Shown here one piece after another: positions 1-7,269 of a stretch of 41,448 nucleotides of DNA. Position 1 is the stretch's first letter, and each line of letters starts with the position of its first letter. The DNA is from an uncultured Sphingomonas sp. Lineage in GTDB: Bacteria; Pseudomonadota; Alphaproteobacteria; Sphingomonadales; Sphingomonadaceae. The stretch spans positions 1 to 41,448 of the forward strand of contig CAJYLV010000031.1 in assembly GCA_913776255.1 (NCBI GenBank), written 5' to 3'. Below the pieces are notes generated by a model. That model searched no databases. It saw only the letters and a program-made list of their open reading frames with translations, and was not told where the DNA came from. Position numbers and translations under genes: made by a program.

Positions 1-1
1 G

Positions 2-373
2 GCGACCTGTTCGATGGTCGCGCTGTCATGGCGTACCGAGGCGCATGACGCGGTGGTCGTCGCCTGTGCCGAGCCGGCGTGGCGGATCTTCGTGCCGGTG
101 ATCGCGCCGCCCCGCGCCGCCGCCGCCTCCCCGGCCGTGCTGCGCGCGGGCGCCGCCGCACCGCCCGCGCGCGCCGAACCGGTGATCCGGCGCGGCGACC
201 CGGTGGTGATCGAGGCGGGCGCGGATGGCTTTTCGATCACGCGCGAAGGCGTGGCGATGGCCGACGCGGCGCCGGGCGGTCGCGTGATGATCCGCGTCGC
301 CGACACCGCGCGCCCGGTGCAGGCGGTGGCGGTCGAGGCGGGGCGCGCGACCCTGCCCGGATGGCCGGAATAA
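2..373 (+). CDS. flgA: FlgA, flagellar P-ring assembly chaperone (5'-truncated by window edge)
   Basis: The C-terminal part of a periplasmic chaperone that helps build the P ring around the flagellar rod. The frame is open to the first bases of the window, so the true start and signal peptide lie outside it. The last 60 or so residues have the SAF/FlgA pattern: a basic RRGDPV turn, then GFSITREGVAMADA and GGRVMIRV strands, ending near the stop as in the family. The preceding part is Ala/Pro-rich. It is the first gene of the flagellar run and precedes flgM by about 65 bp, as in many flgA-flgM-flgN loci. The fold assignment is from motif recognition; the missing N-terminus limits certainty. Confidence 0.8.
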   Translation, partial: ATCSMVALSWRTEAHDAVVVACAEPAWRIFVPVIAPPRAAAASPAVLRAGAAAPPARAEPVIRRGDPVVIEAGADGFSITREGVAMADAAPGGRVMIRVADTARPVQAVAVEAGRATLPGWPE

Positions 374-381
374 AAAAGTGC

Positions 382-408
382 TAAAGCCCCCCCTCCAGCG
401 GTCGTTTC
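382..408 (+). promoter_or_regulatory. Putative sigma-28 (FliA) promoter of flgM
   Basis: TAAA at 382-385, exactly 15 bases, then GTCGTTTC at 401-408. The spacing is that of FliA promoters (TAAA-N15-GCCGATAA), and the -10 half resembles those before fliC (GCCGTTTG) and fliD (GCCGTTTA), with T in place of the second base. Predicted transcription would begin near 415, leaving a short leader before flgM. It lies in the flgA-flgM gap. Confidence 0.55.
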
Positions 409-441
409 TGCCGGTGTCAGCGGAAAGCGACAGGTGTGGAC

Positions 442-759
442 ATGGTGGACTCAATAGGATCAGCGACGGTGAGGGCGGGGTTATCCCCCGTCTCGACCGT
501 CCAACGCGCCGGCAAGGCCGGGCCGGTCGCCGAGACGGCACCGGTCGCCAAGGCGGCAAGCCCGGCGGGTGCGGACGCGACGCAGGCGCCCGGCGCGATG
601 GCCAGCGCGATGGCATCGTCGCCGCCGGTCAACGCGGATCGCGTGCAGCAGATCAAGACCGCGCTCGCCAACGGCACCTTCCCGCTGTCGCCCTCGACGA
701 TCGCGGATCAATTCATCGCGCTGCGCTACGATTGGATGTCCCGCAATGAACAGGCGTGA
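442..759 (+). CDS. flgM: FlgM, anti-sigma-28 factor
   Basis: FlgM binds FliA and keeps it inactive until the hook-basal body is complete and FlgM is exported. The product is about 105 residues with an Ala/Pro-rich disordered N-terminal half. The conserved C-terminal sigma-binding region is clear: NADRVQQIKTALANGTF, then SPSTIADQFIAL. ATG at 442 has AGG seven bases upstream. An in-frame GTG at 436 is a possible alternative, with GGAAAG about eight bases before it. The gene ends inside flgN, so the two are probably co-translated. The matching sigma factor gene, fliA, lies 3.4 kb downstream. A sigma-28-like element upstream would give FliA-dependent autoregulation. Confidence 0.88.
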   Translation: MVDSIGSATVRAGLSPVSTVQRAGKAGPVAETAPVAKAASPAGADATQAPGAMASAMASSPPVNADRVQQIKTALANGTFPLSPSTIADQFIALRYDWMSRNEQA

Positions 760-1060
760 TGCGCTGGTGCGCGTGATCGACATGCTGCATGCCGAGATCG
801 CCGCGCTGAAGAGCAACGACATGAACGCGCTGGAGCGCGCGACCGCGAACAAGCTGCGCGCGATCGAGGAGCTGCAACAGCTCGGCGACGGCCCGGCCAC
901 GCCGGAGCTGCGCGGGCTGGTCGAGGAAGCGGATCGCCTGAACGACACCTGCCGCATCTACGTGAACCTGATGGCGGCAAATGTTCGCCGCCGCCTGCAA
1001 CTTCTTTCCGGTCAGGGCGGCAACGCCTATGGCCGCGGCCCCGCCGCCGCCTACGCCTGA
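746..1060 (+). CDS. flgN: FlgN-like export chaperone
   Basis: A 104-residue, mostly helical acidic/basic protein, matching FlgN, the cytoplasmic chaperone that brings hook-associated proteins FlgK and FlgL to the export apparatus. It begins NRRDALVRVIDMLHAE and continues with ALERATANKLRAIEEL, the usual two-helix FlgN look, followed by a Gly/Ala-rich tail. ATG at 746 overlaps the end of flgM by 14 bases, the normal neighbour relation for this pair. The Shine-Dalgarno is weak, which fits translational coupling. FlgN sequences are poorly conserved, so position counts for much of the call. Confidence 0.75.
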   Translation: MNRRDALVRVIDMLHAEIAALKSNDMNALERATANKLRAIEELQQLGDGPATPELRGLVEEADRLNDTCRIYVNLMAANVRRRLQLLSGQGGNAYGRGPAAAYA

Positions 1061-1083
1061 CCGGCATCACCGCTGACACCGAC

Positions 1084-1110
1084 ACGCCCCGGCCCCCACC
1101 GCCGGGGCGT
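1084..1110 (+). terminator. GC-rich hairpin after flgN, possible terminator
   Basis: A perfect 10-bp stem (ACGCCCCGGC at 1084-1093 against GCCGGGGCGT at 1101-1110) with a 7-base loop sits 24 bp after the flgN stop. Only a weak T-rich tail follows, so it may be a poor intrinsic terminator or an mRNA-stabilising hairpin. Confidence 0.5.
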
Positions 1111-1126
1111 TGTGATTCAAGGGTAT

Positions 1127-1203
1127 CGTCACCGCGCGCGCAGCGACGCGATCCAGTGCTGAACCAGGACGCCCTGGATTGCTTCGCTGCGCTCGCAATG
1201 ACG
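1127..1203. repeat. Palindromic repeat family 1, copy A (left arm degenerate)
   Basis: The right arm, from CTGGATTGCTTCGCTGCG to GCAATGACG, matches the other five copies exactly. The left arm has several changes in its first half, so the hairpin is imperfect. The loop resembles copies B, D and F (CAGGACGCC). It lies between flgN and the sigma-54 promoter of the next gene. Confidence 0.85.
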
Positions 1204-1214
1204 TAGGCGCCCTT

Positions 1215-1230
1215 TGGCACGCCCCTTGCA
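1215..1230 (+). promoter_or_regulatory. Sigma-54 (RpoN) promoter of the transglycosylase gene
   Basis: TGGCACGCCCCTTGCA is a near-consensus -24/-12 element: GG at 1216-1217, ten bases, GC at 1228-1229. The expected start of transcription is about 1241, two bases before the ATG at 1243. A nearly identical element precedes fliK. The FlbD-like activator encoded at 7270-8532 is the obvious candidate regulator; no upstream activator site was identified. Confidence 0.8.
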
Positions 1231-1242
1231 TAAATGCGGGGC

Positions 1243-2082
1243 ATGACCGTTTCCGCGATCACCTCTGCCAGCCAGCGCGTCACGTCCGCGATTCAGCGCG
1301 CGGCGCAGCGCACCGGCGTCGACTTCGACTATCTGATGGGTCAGGCGCGGCTGGAAAGCGGGCTGAACGCCAACGCGCGCTCGGGCACCTCCTCGGCGGC
1401 GGGGCTGTACCAGTTCCTCGACCAGAGCTGGCTGGCGGTGGTCAAGCAGCATGGCGGCGAGCACGGGCTGGGCTGGGCCGCCGACAGCATCCAGAAGTCG
1501 GGTGGGCGCTACGTCGTGAGCGGCGGCAACCGCCAGGCGATCCTGGGGCTGCGCAACAATCCCGAGATCTCCGCGCTGATGGCCGCCGAGCACGCCAGCG
1601 ACAACAAGGGCGCGATCGAGGCGGTGACGGGGCGCGAGGCGACCGGCACCGATTTGTACATGGCGCATTTCCTGGGCATCGGCGGCGCGCGCACCTTCCT
1701 GTCGGCGATGCAGAGCAACCCGGATCGCAGCGCCGCCGCGGTCTTCCCGACCGCCGCCCGCGCCAACCGCAGCGTCTTCTATGAACGCGACGGCTCGCCC
1801 CGCTCGCTCTCCGAAGTGTATCAGCGCTTCGCCGACAAGCTGGGCGGCGGCTCCGACGCCGCCGCCACCGCCAAGGCGAACAACCAGTGGCAGTTCGCCG
1901 CGCAGGCGCTGGCGATGGGCCAGGACGCCACCGTCGTCACCGGCACCGGGCAGAGCGCCAGCGACGCGCTCGACTGGGCGAAGTCGGCGCTGGGCGCGCG
2001 CGGGACGCAGGGCAGCCTGTTGCGCCCGTCGCCCGACAATGCGCGGCTGGCGTACATGATGCTCGCCGGGCTGGGGCGCTAA
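1243..2082 (+). CDS. Flagellar lytic transglycosylase-like protein (SLT family)
   Basis: A predicted peptidoglycan lytic transglycosylase that would open the cell wall for rod assembly. Counting from ATG 1243, the SLT core includes ARLESGLN with the likely catalytic Glu38, then GLYQF at 54-58. The C-terminal third is less conserved. No Sec signal peptide or membrane segment is visible, so export by the flagellar secretion system, as for FlgJ, is possible. An in-frame ATG at 1234 lies upstream of the transcription start predicted from the sigma-54 element, so 1243 is preferred. It has no Shine-Dalgarno and would be nearly leaderless. It is followed within 4 bp by flhA. The name FlgJ is not used because no rod-cap domain is seen. 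Confidence 0.8.
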   Translation: MTVSAITSASQRVTSAIQRAAQRTGVDFDYLMGQARLESGLNANARSGTSSAAGLYQFLDQSWLAVVKQHGGEHGLGWAADSIQKSGGRYVVSGGNRQAILGLRNNPEISALMAAEHASDNKGAIEAVTGREATGTDLYMAHFLGIGGARTFLSAMQSNPDRSAAAVFPTAARANRSVFYERDGSPRSLSEVYQRFADKLGGGSDAAATAKANNQWQFAAQALAMGQDATVVTGTGQSASDALDWAKSALGARGTQGSLLRPSPDNARLAYMMLAGLGR

Positions 2083-2085
2083 GCG

Positions 2086-4149
2086 ATGAAGATCCTCGCC
2101 GCCGCGCGCCAGGGTGCGCTTCCCGCCGCGATCCTGCTGCTCGTCGTCCTGATGGTCGTGCCGATCCCGGCGTTCATGCTCGACGTGTTCTTCATCATGA
2201 ACATCACGATCAGCCTGGCCGTGCTGATGGTCGCGCTGAACGCCGAGAAGCCGCTCGACTTCTCGTCCTTCCCCACCGTGCTGCTGTTCGCGACGCTGTT
2301 CCGCCTCGGCCTGAACGTCGCGTCGACGCGGATCGTGCTGGTCCACGGCCATACCGGTTCGGCGGCGGCGGGGCATGTCATCGAGGCGTTCGGATCGTTC
2401 GTGATCGGCGGCGACTATGTCGTCGGCCTGTTCGTGTTCGCGATCATCGTCATCATCAACCTGATCGTCGTCACCAAGGGCGCGGGCCGCGTGTCCGAAG
2501 TGTCGGCGCGCTTCACCCTCGACGCGCTGCCCGGCAAGCAGATGGCGATCGACGCCGACCTGAACGCCGGCCTCATCACGCCGGACGAGGCCAAGAAGCG
2601 CCGCGTCGACGTCGCGACCGAAGCCGAGTTCTACGGCTCGATGGACGGCTCGTCCAAGTTCGTGAAGGGCGACGCGGTCGCCGGGCTGCTGATCCTGGCC
2701 GCCAACATCGTCGGCGGCTTGATTCTGGGACCGGTCAGCCACTCGCTGACGATCGCCAAGGCCGCGCAGACCTATACGATGCTCGCGATCGGCGACGCGC
2801 TGGTGGCGCAGGTGCCCGCGCTGCTGCTGTCGATCGCCGCCGCCGCGATCGTCACCCGCGTGAAGTCCGAAAAGGATCTGGCGGGGCAGATCGGCAGCCA
2901 GTTCGGCTCGGCGCGCACCTGGACCCCGGTCGCCGCGATCCTGACGCTGCTCGGCGTGCTGCCGGGGATGCCGCATCTCGTGATCCTGCCGCTTGCCGCC
3001 GCCGCCGGGTTCGCCGCGTGGAAGCTGCACCAGATCGCCAAGCGCCCCGCGATCGTGGAGGCACCCGCCCCCGTCGAGGCACCCGATCCGTCCAAGATCG
3101 GCTGGGACGAAGTGTCGGAGACGATGCTGGTCAACCTCGACATCGGATACGGGCTGGTCCCGCTGGTCGACGAGCGTCGCGGTGCGCCGCTGATGGGCCG
3201 CATCACCGGCGTGCGCCGCCAGCTGTCGAAGGAACTCGGCTTCGTCGTGCCGCAGGTGCGCGTGCGCGACGACATCAACCTGCCGCCCTACACGTACCGC
3301 GTAATGCTGGGCGGCGTGTGCGTCGGCGAGGATCAGGTGTCGCCCGACGAGATGCTGGCGCTCGACACCGGGCAAGGCTTCGGCGAGCTGATCGGCAAGA
3401 AGGCCAAGGATCCCACCTTCGGGCTGGACGCCACGTGGATCGCGACCGGCGACGCCGATGTCGCGACGGGCCAGGGCTATCTGGTGGTCGATTCGGGCAC
3501 CGTGATCGCCACGCACCTGAACCACGCGCTGGGCGCCAACGCCGGCGACCTGCTGGGCGCGGACGAGGTACAGTCGCTGCTCGACGAGCTGAAGGAGCGC
3601 GCGCCGCAACTGGTCGCCGCGCTGGCCCCGCTGCCGCTGACCTCGCTGGCGACCGTCCTGAAGGGCCTGTTGTCCGAAGGCATCCAGCTCCGCGAATTCC
3701 GCCGCATCGCCGCCGCGATCTCGCTCGCCGCGCAGCGCACCGTCGATCCGTCCGAGATCATCGAGCTGATCCGCCCCGAGCTCGGCTCGCTGATCATCGC
3801 CAAGCTGGCGGGCGTGCGCGAGCCGCTGCGCGTGATGACGCTGGAGGGCGGGCTGGAGCAACTGCTCGGCCAGGCCGCGCGCCAGGATCCGGGCCGGCAC
3901 GTCATCGAACCCGAACTCGGCCGGCGCATCGTCGACGCGCTGCAAGCCGCGGCCCAGCCGCTGATCGCGGAAGCGAAGCCGTTCGCGCTGGTCGTCCAGC
4001 CCGCGATCCGCGTCGCGATCCGCAAACTCATCCGCACCGTTCTACCGGATACGCCCGTCATGAGCTTCTTCGAAGTCCCCGAGGACAAGGCCGTCGAGGT
4101 CGTCGCGATCATCGGCAACCAGCCGCAGCAACAGGCGCTGGCGGCATGA
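2086..4149 (+). CDS. flhA: FlhA, flagellar export gate protein
   Basis: An integral membrane component of the flagellar type III export gate that couples the proton gradient to export and docks chaperone-substrate complexes. At 687 residues it has the usual family length. The N-terminal half has multiple membrane segments, starting at about 15-45, with the conserved stretches PTVLLFATLFRLGLNVASTR and ADLNAGLITPDEAKKRR. The C-terminal cytoplasmic domain starts near residue 330. ATG at 2086 is 4 bp after the transglycosylase stop. The stop overlaps the fliA start (ATGA), so flhA and fliA are probably coupled. No abnormality was seen. Confidence 0.97.
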   Translation: MKILAAARQGALPAAILLLVVLMVVPIPAFMLDVFFIMNITISLAVLMVALNAEKPLDFSSFPTVLLFATLFRLGLNVASTRIVLVHGHTGSAAAGHVIEAFGSFVIGGDYVVGLFVFAIIVIINLIVVTKGAGRVSEVSARFTLDALPGKQMAIDADLNAGLITPDEAKKRRVDVATEAEFYGSMDGSSKFVKGDAVAGLLILAANIVGGLILGPVSHSLTIAKAAQTYTMLAIGDALVAQVPALLLSIAAAAIVTRVKSEKDLAGQIGSQFGSARTWTPVAAILTLLGVLPGMPHLVILPLAAAAGFAAWKLHQIAKRPAIVEAPAPVEAPDPSKIGWDEVSETMLVNLDIGYGLVPLVDERRGAPLMGRITGVRRQLSKELGFVVPQVRVRDDINLPPYTYRVMLGGVCVGEDQVSPDEMLALDTGQGFGELIGKKAKDPTFGLDATWIATGDADVATGQGYLVVDSGTVIATHLNHALGANAGDLLGADEVQSLLDELKERAPQLVAALAPLPLTSLATVLKGLLSEGIQLREFRRIAAAISLAAQRTVDPSEIIELIRPELGSLIIAKLAGVREPLRVMTLEGGLEQLLGQAARQDPGRHVIEPELGRRIVDALQAAAQPLIAEAKPFALVVQPAIRVAIRKLIRTVLPDTPVMSFFEVPEDKAVEVVAIIGNQPQQQALAA

Positions 4150-4928
4150 GCGCGGAACCGATGCCGCAGGCGTTCACCGCCGCACAGCCGGTCCCGCAGC
4201 CCGCGCCGATCCCGCTCGACGCGCCGCTCACCTATAAGCCGCGTGCGCGCGCGCGGGACGAGAATGCGCTGGTGCGCGAGCATCTGCCGCTCGTCCGGCG
4301 GCTGGCGTGGCATGTCCATGGCAGCGTCTCGACCGCGATCGAGGTCGAGGATCTGGTGCAGGTCGGGCTGGTCGCGCTGGTCGAGGCGGTCGCCGCGTTC
4401 GAGGATCGCGGCACCGCGACGCTCAAGCAATATCTGGTCACCCGCCTGCGTGGCGCGATGATCGACGAGCTGCGCCGCCACGCCGCGATGACGCGCGGCG
4501 CGATCCGCCGCCGCCGCGAATATGCGCGCGCGGTGAACCAGCTGAGCCATCATTATGGCCGCGCGCCGACCGAGCGCGAGCTGGCGGCGCGGCTGGAGGT
4601 CAGCCCCGAGAAGCTGCGCACGGACTATGCCGCCGCCGAGGCGGTGAAGTACGAATCGATCGACGAGGTGTATGCCGACGACCAGCCGTGGTTCGCCAGC
4701 GACGAGCCCGACGCCTTCGCGCAACTGGCCGAGACGCAGACCCGCGAGCGCCTGATCGCCGCGATTGCCGCGCTGCCCGAGCGCGAGCAGCTGGTGATCC
4801 AGCTCTACCATGTCGAGGAACTGAACCTGGAGGAGATCGGCCAGGTGCTGAACATCGGCGCCGCGCGCGTCTGCCAGATCAAGAGCGCGGCGCACGCCAA
4901 GCTGAAGAAGGCGATGGCGCACCGCTGA
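4146..4928 (+). CDS. fliA: FliA, flagellar sigma-28 factor
   Basis: A 260-residue sigma-70-family factor of the FliA group that directs late flagellar transcription. It opens with a Pro/Ala-rich tail of about 35 residues, longer than usual. Region 2 follows (LVREHLPLVRRLAWHV, IEVEDLVQVGLVALVEAV, LRGAMIDELRR), then region 3 (GRAPTERELAARLEV) and region 4 with LPEREQLVIQLYHVEELNLEEIG and a helix-turn-helix near the end. ATG at 4146 overlaps the flhA stop. Likely targets in this window are the TAAA-N15-GYCGTTT elements before flgM, fliC and fliD. FlgM is encoded upstream. Canonical alphaproteobacterial flagellar models such as Caulobacter lack this pair. Confidence 0.95.
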   Translation: MSAEPMPQAFTAAQPVPQPAPIPLDAPLTYKPRARARDENALVREHLPLVRRLAWHVHGSVSTAIEVEDLVQVGLVALVEAVAAFEDRGTATLKQYLVTRLRGAMIDELRRHAAMTRGAIRRRREYARAVNQLSHHYGRAPTERELAARLEVSPEKLRTDYAAAEAVKYESIDEVYADDQPWFASDEPDAFAQLAETQTRERLIAAIAALPEREQLVIQLYHVEELNLEEIGQVLNIGAARVCQIKSAAHAKLKKAMAHR

Positions 4929-4955
4929 CCGGGGGTTTCCACGTCGCCTACGATC

Positions 4956-4988
4956 GGCCCGGCTGTACCGTCAGCCGGGCCTTTTTTT
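4956..4988 (+). terminator. Intrinsic terminator after fliA
   Basis: A perfect 10-bp stem, GGCCCGGCTG against CAGCCGGGCC, with a 6-base loop is followed at once by seven T residues (4982-4988). It lies 28 bp past the fliA stop and is the strongest intrinsic terminator in the window. It ends the flhA-fliA transcript. Confidence 0.93.
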
Positions 4989-5040
4989 GTGCCGGACGCG
5001 CGGCTTGCGCGTTGGGTCGGGGCAGAAGGAGAGCGATGCG

Positions 5041-5175
5041 ATGACCGAACCCCGCAGCCACCCCGCCCTGACCGAGGAACAACGCGATCCCGACAGCGGC
5101 GGCGACCCCGATGAGCTGCCCGCCGGCGAGCCGGAGGATAATCCGGATGACCTGACGGTCGGCGGCGAGGAATAG
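5041..5175 (+). CDS. Small acidic hypothetical protein (44 aa)
   Basis: I do not recognise this product. It is very rich in Asp, Glu, Pro and Gly, with no hydrophobic core, and is probably disordered. A start at 5041 is supported by AAGGAG at 5026-5031, nine bases upstream, a better ribosome site than most in this window. The frame is open from 4987 but the upstream part overlaps the terminator. It stands alone between the fliA terminator and the repeat-rich gap before fliC. Confidence 0.55.
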   Translation: MTEPRSHPALTEEQRDPDSGGDPDELPAGEPEDNPDDLTVGGEE

Positions 5176-5364
5176 GCAGGGAGCGGCGCGTTCCGTCCCC
5201 TCGCCGATCGTCCCGCACTTTTGTCATCCAGGCGAAGGCCGGGGTGACGGAGGAAGGCTGAAAGCGCGGCGGGTTGACAGGAACCCGAATGCCGGCGGGC
5301 GTCGTCCCCCGCGCCGTGTCAGCGCGACGTGCGCGTAAGCGATCTTCGGGTGGCACACGCATTT
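5176..5364. other. Non-coding gap before fliC 3' region
   Basis: With the repeat and hairpins that follow, the gap between the small ORF and fliC is 395 bp. This first part holds a short GGCGAAGGCCGGGGT piece near 5232 that resembles one arm of repeat family 2, but no matching second arm was found. Nothing else recognisable was seen. Confidence 0.4.
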
Positions 5365-5441
5365 CGTCATTGCGAGCGCAGCGAAGCAATCCAGGGCCGG
5401 ATCAGGACGCGCTGGATTGCTTCGCTGCGCTCGCAATGACG
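5365..5441. repeat. Palindromic repeat family 1, copy B
   Basis: Perfect 30-bp inverted arms (5365-5394 and 5412-5441), beginning CGTCATTGCGAGCGCAG, flank a 17-base centre. This and copy D are the most symmetric copies. It lies between the converging small ORF and fliC, where it could act as a bidirectional terminator or transcript-end stabiliser. Confidence 0.93.
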
Positions 5442-5475
5442 GCGGAAGGCACGACATGGCGTGCCTGCAAAACGG

Positions 5476-5507
5476 AAAACCCCCGCCAGCGTCGCGCTGA
5501 CGGGGTT
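5476..5507 (-). terminator. Intrinsic terminator of fliC
   Basis: Read on the minus strand, CCCCGTCAGCG pairs with CGCTGGCGGGG around a 3-base loop (11 bp including one U-G pair), followed by G and TTTT. It lies about 65 bp past the fliC stop and before repeat copy B. Confidence 0.8.
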
Positions 5508-5512
5508 CCCTT

Positions 5513-5571
5513 AGTCCGGCACCGGCCCCGCTCTGATCGGGGGCAAGAGGCCGGTGATCGGCTGCCGGACT
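5513..5571 (-). other. Nested inverted repeats at the fliC 3' end
   Basis: Three stems are nested: AGTCCGGCA (5513-5521) with TGCCGGACT (5563-5571), CCGGCC with GGCCGG inside it, and a small CCCG/CGGG tip. The outer stem touches the fliC stop codon. In RNA this gives a long rod-like 3' structure ahead of the terminator, which could protect flagellin mRNA from decay. Confidence 0.6.
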
Positions 5572-6989
5572 TAGCCGAGCAGCTTCATCACGCCCTGCTG
5601 CGACTGGTTGGCCTGCGCCAGCATCGCGGTCGAGGCCTGGCCGAGGATCTGCGCCTTGGCGAGCGCGGTCGTCTCGGTCGAGAAGTCCGCGTCCTCGATC
5701 CGGCTCTTGGCGTCCGACAGGTTGGTCGACGTGGTGGTCAGGTTGTTGACCGTCGATTCCAGGCGGTTCTGCGCCGCACCCATCGTGCCGCGAGCGGCCG
5801 AGACCTGATCCAGCGCGTTGTCGATGACCGACATCGCCGCCGACGCGCCGGTTTGCGAAGCGATCGAGATCGCCGACGTGCTGCCTGCCGTGAACCCGGC
5901 CTTGCCCGGATCGGCGCCGCCGATCGTGACACCCGTGCCACCCGCGCCCTCAAGCGTCACCGTACCGCGCGACACGACCGCCGTGGTGCCCGAGGGTGCC
6001 GTGCTGTTGTTGCCGGCATCCGTGATGTTGGTGACGATGCTGCCCGACGAGTTGGCAAGCGAGATGTTGCTGCCGTCCTTGCTGGTCAGCTGCAACTTGC
6101 CGTTGCTGTCCACGCTGGCGTTAATCTGGTTGCCGCTGACGTTGCTCAGGGTGCTGTTGATCTTCGCGGCGAGGGAATTCACGTCCTTCTCGGCAGCCGT
6201 CATCGTGACGACCGTGTTGGTCGTACCGTCACCGATGGTCAGCGTGTTGCCGGTGGAGATGGTGCCGACCGTCGCGCTGATGCTGTTCTTCGCGGTGGCG
6301 GTGACGCCGGAGTTGGCCGTGGTCGCGTTCACCAAGGCGGCGATCGCCTTCGCATCCTTGGGCGTGGCGGCGACAGCGTTGATGTCCTGCCCGTTGACCG
6401 TGATGTTGGGCACCGGCGGCGTACCCGCCGGAGCGGCGAAGGCGGTAGCGCTGATCTGCGTGCTCACGACCTGCGCGGTCAGGCCCAGCGTCGAAGCGCG
6501 CGTGTCGGTCAGCGCCATGCTGATGTTCTGGTTAGCGTTGATGCCGGTCTGCAGCTTGACCGAGTTGGAGCTGCCGTCGAGCAGGTTGACGCCGTTGAAC
6601 GAGGTCGTCTTGGAGACGTTGTTCACTTCGGCGGTCAGCTGGGTCATTTCCGACTGGAGCGCGGTGCGGTCCGAGTCCTGCAGCGTGCCGTTGGCCGACT
6701 GGGTAGCCAGTTCCTTCATGCGGGTCAGCATGTTGGTGACTTCGCTCATCGCGCCTTCGGCGGTCTGCGCCAGGCTGATGCCGTCGTTGGCGTTGCGGAC
6801 CGCCATCGCCATGCTCTTGGTCTGGCTCGACATGCGGTTGGCGATCGCCAGGCCGGCGGCGTCGTCCTTCGCCGAGTTGATGCGCTTGCCGGTCGACAGG
6901 CGCTCCATCGAGGTCGACAGCGCCTTGCTCGCCATCGACGAAGCATTGGTGGCGCGCATTGCCGAGGTGTTGGTGTTGATCACGGTCAT
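5571..6989 (-). CDS. fliC: FliC, flagellin
   Basis: The filament subunit, 472 residues. The N-terminal D0/D1 helices are classic: NTNTSAMRAT, then MERLSTGKRINSAKDDAAGL and NRMSSQTKSM. The C-terminal D1/D0 helices include MGAAQNRLESTVNNL, IEDADFSTETTALAKAQIL and QANQSQQGVMKLLG. The central part (about 165-370) is Thr/Ser/Gly-rich and variable. ATG at 6989 has GGAG eight bases upstream and a sigma-28 promoter about 70 bp upstream. It is monocistronic, divergent from the flbD-like gene, with its own terminator. FlaF and FlbT, the usual alphaproteobacterial flagellin regulators, are not in this window. Confidence 0.97.
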   Translation of the reverse strand: MTVINTNTSAMRATNASSMASKALSTSMERLSTGKRINSAKDDAAGLAIANRMSSQTKSMAMAVRNANDGISLAQTAEGAMSEVTNMLTRMKELATQSANGTLQDSDRTALQSEMTQLTAEVNNVSKTTSFNGVNLLDGSSNSVKLQTGINANQNISMALTDTRASTLGLTAQVVSTQISATAFAAPAGTPPVPNITVNGQDINAVAATPKDAKAIAALVNATTANSGVTATAKNSISATVGTISTGNTLTIGDGTTNTVVTMTAAEKDVNSLAAKINSTLSNVSGNQINASVDSNGKLQLTSKDGSNISLANSSGSIVTNITDAGNNSTAPSGTTAVVSRGTVTLEGAGGTGVTIGGADPGKAGFTAGSTSAISIASQTGASAAMSVIDNALDQVSAARGTMGAAQNRLESTVNNLTTTSTNLSDAKSRIEDADFSTETTALAKAQILGQASTAMLAQANQSQQGVMKLLG

Positions 6990-7058
6990 GGGAAAAGCTC
7001 CATCTTCCGGCTCGTCCCGCCGCCCCCGAATGAGCAGGTGGCCGTGCCGTCACCGCAT

Positions 7059-7085
7059 CAAACGGCTGCCCGCGCCGGACCTTTA
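7059..7085 (-). promoter_or_regulatory. Sigma-28 (FliA) promoter of fliC
   Basis: On the minus strand: TAAA (7085-7082), 15 bases, GCCGTTTG (7066-7059). This matches the FliA consensus with exact spacing and predicts a leader of about 60 bases before the fliC ATG. Confidence 0.82.
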
Positions 7086-7217
7086 GCGCTTTTCGCAAGC
7101 GATTTCTTCGCGGCGGCGGCGCCCGATCCGTCCCATAGGAACACACATGCGCCCGCGCGCGCGTGCCCTCACGCGCCCGGAAAATACCTGCCGGCAAGGC
7201 GGCAATTATACCGCGCG

Positions 7218-7225
7218 TTAACCAG
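7218..7225 (+). promoter_or_regulatory. Possible CtrA half-site upstream of the flbD-like gene
   Basis: TTAACCAG differs at one base from the alphaproteobacterial CtrA half-site TTAACCAT and lies 45 bp before the activator gene. TTAA is uncommon in this GC-rich DNA. A full two-half site is not present, so this is only suggestive. Confidence 0.25.
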
Positions 7226-7269
7226 TTCGGCCGCATCACGAGCACACTGATTCGAGGGATTTTCTCGCC

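Noticed and set aside
1129..3945. A 938-codon open frame on the minus strand across the transglycosylase and flhA genes
   Set aside because: It is antisense to well-conserved genes, its product is an Arg/Asp/Gln-rich low-complexity string with no domain, and such frames are common in GC-rich DNA.
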